A DNA stretch of 64,000 nt from Pseudooceanicola onchidii (GTDB lineage Bacteria; Pseudomonadota; Alphaproteobacteria; Rhodobacterales; Rhodobacteraceae). This document shows positions 62,309 to 64,000 of this stretch, in pieces; position 1 is the first letter of the stretch, and every line of letters starts with the position of its first letter. The position numbers were made by a program, and so were the translations under genes. The notes beneath the pieces are model-generated. The model worked only from the letters and a program-made list of their open reading frames with translations. It was not told the DNA's origin and did no database searches. The stretch lies in assembly GCF_004959925.1 (NCBI RefSeq), contig NZ_SPUW01000003.1, forward strand, positions 496,001 through 560,000, read 5' to 3'.

Positions 62309-63241
62309 TTACGAGCGGTAGTCGGAGATGTCAGCGTGGACAGGCTCCCATGTAGCTAATCCCATGAGTGCCGCATCGTCTTGGCAAAAAAGCGAAATGG
62401 GTGGGAGCCAGTCGTCACCAAGGATGGTGTTGCCCGGGGTGGCCAGTAGCTCTGAGACGAAAATCTGCTCGCTGAAAATTCGGCGCGCTACGCTCCCGGC
62501 CAAAAAGACCCCACCGTATGGCAGGTGACTGGCACACAGATTCCTTAACAGCTGTCCGAGCGCTCTGCCGTAGAGGCGAAAAACTCGTTCGGCCAATCCT
62601 TTGTTCGATTTGAGCACCTGTTCCGATTGGTCGACGTCCTCGATACGGTAACCCGCCGCGCTTCCAATCACCCGCCGGAATCCTCTACCCGAGAATAGAT
62701 CTTCAACTGTTCGAACGCGGCCTCCGTCAAGATTGGCGACCTCAGTTATGTCTGAAGGCAGGGACATGTGACCGCTTTCGCTCGAAAATGTCAGGAGGCG
62801 GTCTCTGTCAATCGACTGAAATGGGCATAGATTGAACCCAGTTCCGATGCCAACCACCAGTTTTTGTCTGCCTGTAGGCGAACACTGATGGACGCCTTGA
62901 AACGTAATCGTTGTCGAGTTCGTCGCATAAGCCAGAGCTTCCAGGTCATTGAGGAAAAACACGTCCTCGATGCCCTCAGAAAGGAACACTTGGTTAGATA
63001 TTTTCCAGTCCCTGTTCGTGAGACGAATTGAACCGAGGCTTGGCTTTCCGGCTGCGGCTACCACCGCTTGCTTGGGACGGGTCGCAAATTTCGCGGTAAA
63101 GACACCCAGCAAGGCTTCGAAAGACAGAAAGTCATCATTTCGGAATGTGTGGGCGGTATCGCCCAGCACATTCCCGCCGCTGGCCAGTGCCAACCTGGTG
63201 CTTGTCCCTCCGACGTCAGCCACAAGCCTGTCAGCGACCAA
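62309..63241 (-). CDS. glk: Glucokinase
   Basis: About 310 residues. LVADRLVADVGGTSTRLALA at the N-terminus is the ATP-binding DxGGTxxR motif; VVAAAGKP, FFLNDLEALAYA, VGIGTGFN and SSESGHMSLP follow the bacterial Glk family, which phosphorylates glucose with ATP. I favour the TTG at 63241, with AAGGAG 7 bases upstream and the family N-terminus; an ATG at 63268 lacks a ribosome site. It overlaps otsA by 11 bp, so the pair is coupled, supplying glucose-6-phosphate for trehalose synthesis. Confidence 0.85.
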   Translation of the reverse strand: MVADRLVADVGGTSTRLALASGGNVLGDTAHTFRNDDFLSFEALLGVFTAKFATRPKQAVVAAAGKPSLGSIRLTNRDWKISNQVFLSEGIEDVFFLNDLEALAYATNSTTITFQGVHQCSPTGRQKLVVGIGTGFNLCPFQSIDRDRLLTFSSESGHMSLPSDITEVANLDGGRVRTVEDLFSGRGFRRVIGSAAGYRIEDVDQSEQVLKSNKGLAERVFRLYGRALGQLLRNLCASHLPYGGVFLAGSVARRIFSEQIFVSELLATPGNTILGDDWLPPISLFCQDDAALMGLATWEPVHADISDYRS

Positions 63242-64000
63242 TTGTGGTCTCCTTTTTGCGGGTGACATTTTCTGACGCGCCACGCCGCTGCAAGCGATCA
63301 AAAATGTCTGAGACTGATAGACTTCCCGGACAGGCATCCAAGGCTGCAAGATAGTTCGATGTCCAGATATCCACGTCCGTTGCTTCGACGACATCCAAGC
63401 ATGAACGATGACGGGTTTTCCGGTCTTCCAGTGGCATGTTGAGCGCCTTATCGATGGCCTGCGCGATATCCGCGACGTCGTAAGGATTGACGAGCAGGGC
63501 AGCCGTCATGTCCTCTGCGACCCCCGCGAAACGCGACAGGATCAGAACCCCCGGATCGTCGGGGTCTTGTGCCGCGATGAACTCCTTAGCGACGAGGTTC
63601 ATCCCATCTGCGAGAGACGTCACCAAACATGCGCTTGCGCTACGGTAAACACCCGCCAGACGGTCGCGGGCGATCGGACGGTGAATATACCGGATCGGCG
63701 TCCAATCGAGCTCCGCATGTTGCCCATTGATGCGACCTGAAAGCTCTTCGAGTTCTTCGGTGATCTGCCGATAGGCGTCCACGACCTCGCGCGTCGGTGG
63801 GGCAATTTGGACCAGGCAAGGGCGTCGTCCTTCCGCGTATCGCTTGAGATACTCGCCGAAAGCGCGAAACCGATGAGGGAGACCTTTCGTGTAGTCCAAC
63901 CTATCGACACCGATAATGTATTTTTGCGGTCTCTCAGCGCCGAAGGGATCGTCCTGCGGCGTCTCCGCCCGCGTCCGAAAACGGTCCGCTGCAATACCGA
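63231..64000 (-). CDS. otsA: Trehalose-6-phosphate synthase OtsA, 5' end outside window
   Basis: The frame stays open to the window end; about 256 C-terminal residues are visible. IGVDRLDYTKGLPHRFRAF, GRINGQHAELDWTPIRYIHR, SLADGMNLVAKEF and AAQDPDDPGVLILSRFAGVA match the GT20 family, including the UDP-glucose and glucose-6-phosphate binding regions. It joins glucose-6-phosphate to UDP-glucose, giving trehalose-6-phosphate, a stress protectant. otsB is not visible. It runs directly into glk. Confidence 0.92.
   Translation of the reverse strand, partial: GIAADRFRTRAETPQDDPFGAERPQKYIIGVDRLDYTKGLPHRFRAFGEYLKRYAEGRRPCLVQIAPPTREVVDAYRQITEELEELSGRINGQHAELDWTPIRYIHRPIARDRLAGVYRSASACLVTSLADGMNLVAKEFIAAQDPDDPGVLILSRFAGVAEDMTAALLVNPYDVADIAQAIDKALNMPLEDRKTRHRSCLDVVEATDVDIWTSNYLAALDACPGSLSVSDIFDRLQRRGASENVTRKKETTIGR

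Overview
The window is about 64 kb of GC-rich DNA from an alphaproteobacterium, most likely a marine or halophilic member of the Rhodobacteraceae (Roseobacter group). The signs are a complete polyhydroxybutyrate (PHB) locus (phaZ-phaC-phaP-phaR), a full carbon-phosphorus lyase system, ectABC-ask for ectoine, a TRAP transporter, a monomeric NADP-isocitrate dehydrogenase next to AcnB, and genes packed with 4-bp ATGA/GTGA overlaps. No rRNA, tRNA, CRISPR array, integrase or transposase gene was seen.

Layout. 1-194: 3' end of an O6-methylguanine methyltransferase gene. 0.4-5.8 kb: PHB locus, with a PPOX flavoprotein gene inside it and a PhaR-type operator (CTGC-N3-GCAG) in each pha promoter region. 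5.8-10.6 kb: LysR regulator, cytochrome P450, orphan DctB-like histidine kinase, methyltransferase. 10.8-24.7 kb: phosphonate regulon: phnC-D-E1-E2-transferase (+) behind a Pho box; phnF and a divergent phnM paralogue (-); then phnG-H-I-[DUF559]-J-K-L-N-M (+) from an inverted-repeat operator. 25.0-28.1 kb: TRAP transporter dctPQM. 28.3-32.8 kb: envelope glycosyltransferases, a LAB_N membrane protein and a pseudouridine synthase. 33.0-37.5 kb: ectABC-ask and a divergent MarR regulator. 37.6-43.7 kb: icd, a stand-alone GT51 protein and acnB.

At 43,884 a dusA gene starts but its reading frame breaks after about 19-22 codons, inside the APMMD(WTDR) segment where dusA-specific integrases recombine. 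From there to the window end the content is accessory: an aldehyde dehydrogenase, an FAD/NAD(P)-binding protein, a caa3-type oxidase operon with a tri-haem cytochrome c, a UvrD-like helicase, a PQQ glucose dehydrogenase split into anchor and catalytic genes, a PaoABC-type molybdenum aldehyde oxidoreductase with ExoD, and glucokinase plus trehalose-6-phosphate synthase. I read this as a genomic island in dusA. Three of its operons carry exact GGAAC-N16-CGTT promoters (EcfG general-stress type) and a fourth differs by one base, so the island may be a stress-inducible respiration, aldehyde-oxidation and trehalose module.

Two layers of non-coding structure stand out. A composite element (a CTTCNNCTGG...CCTCGGGG block, a small stem, and a GGGGGCAGACAGCCCCC-type hairpin) occurs six times, plus one diverged copy, and fills four convergent gene junctions. 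Palindromic repeats also flank the DUF559 gene inside the phn operon, lie between phnK and phnL, and lie beside the pseudouridine synthase gene.
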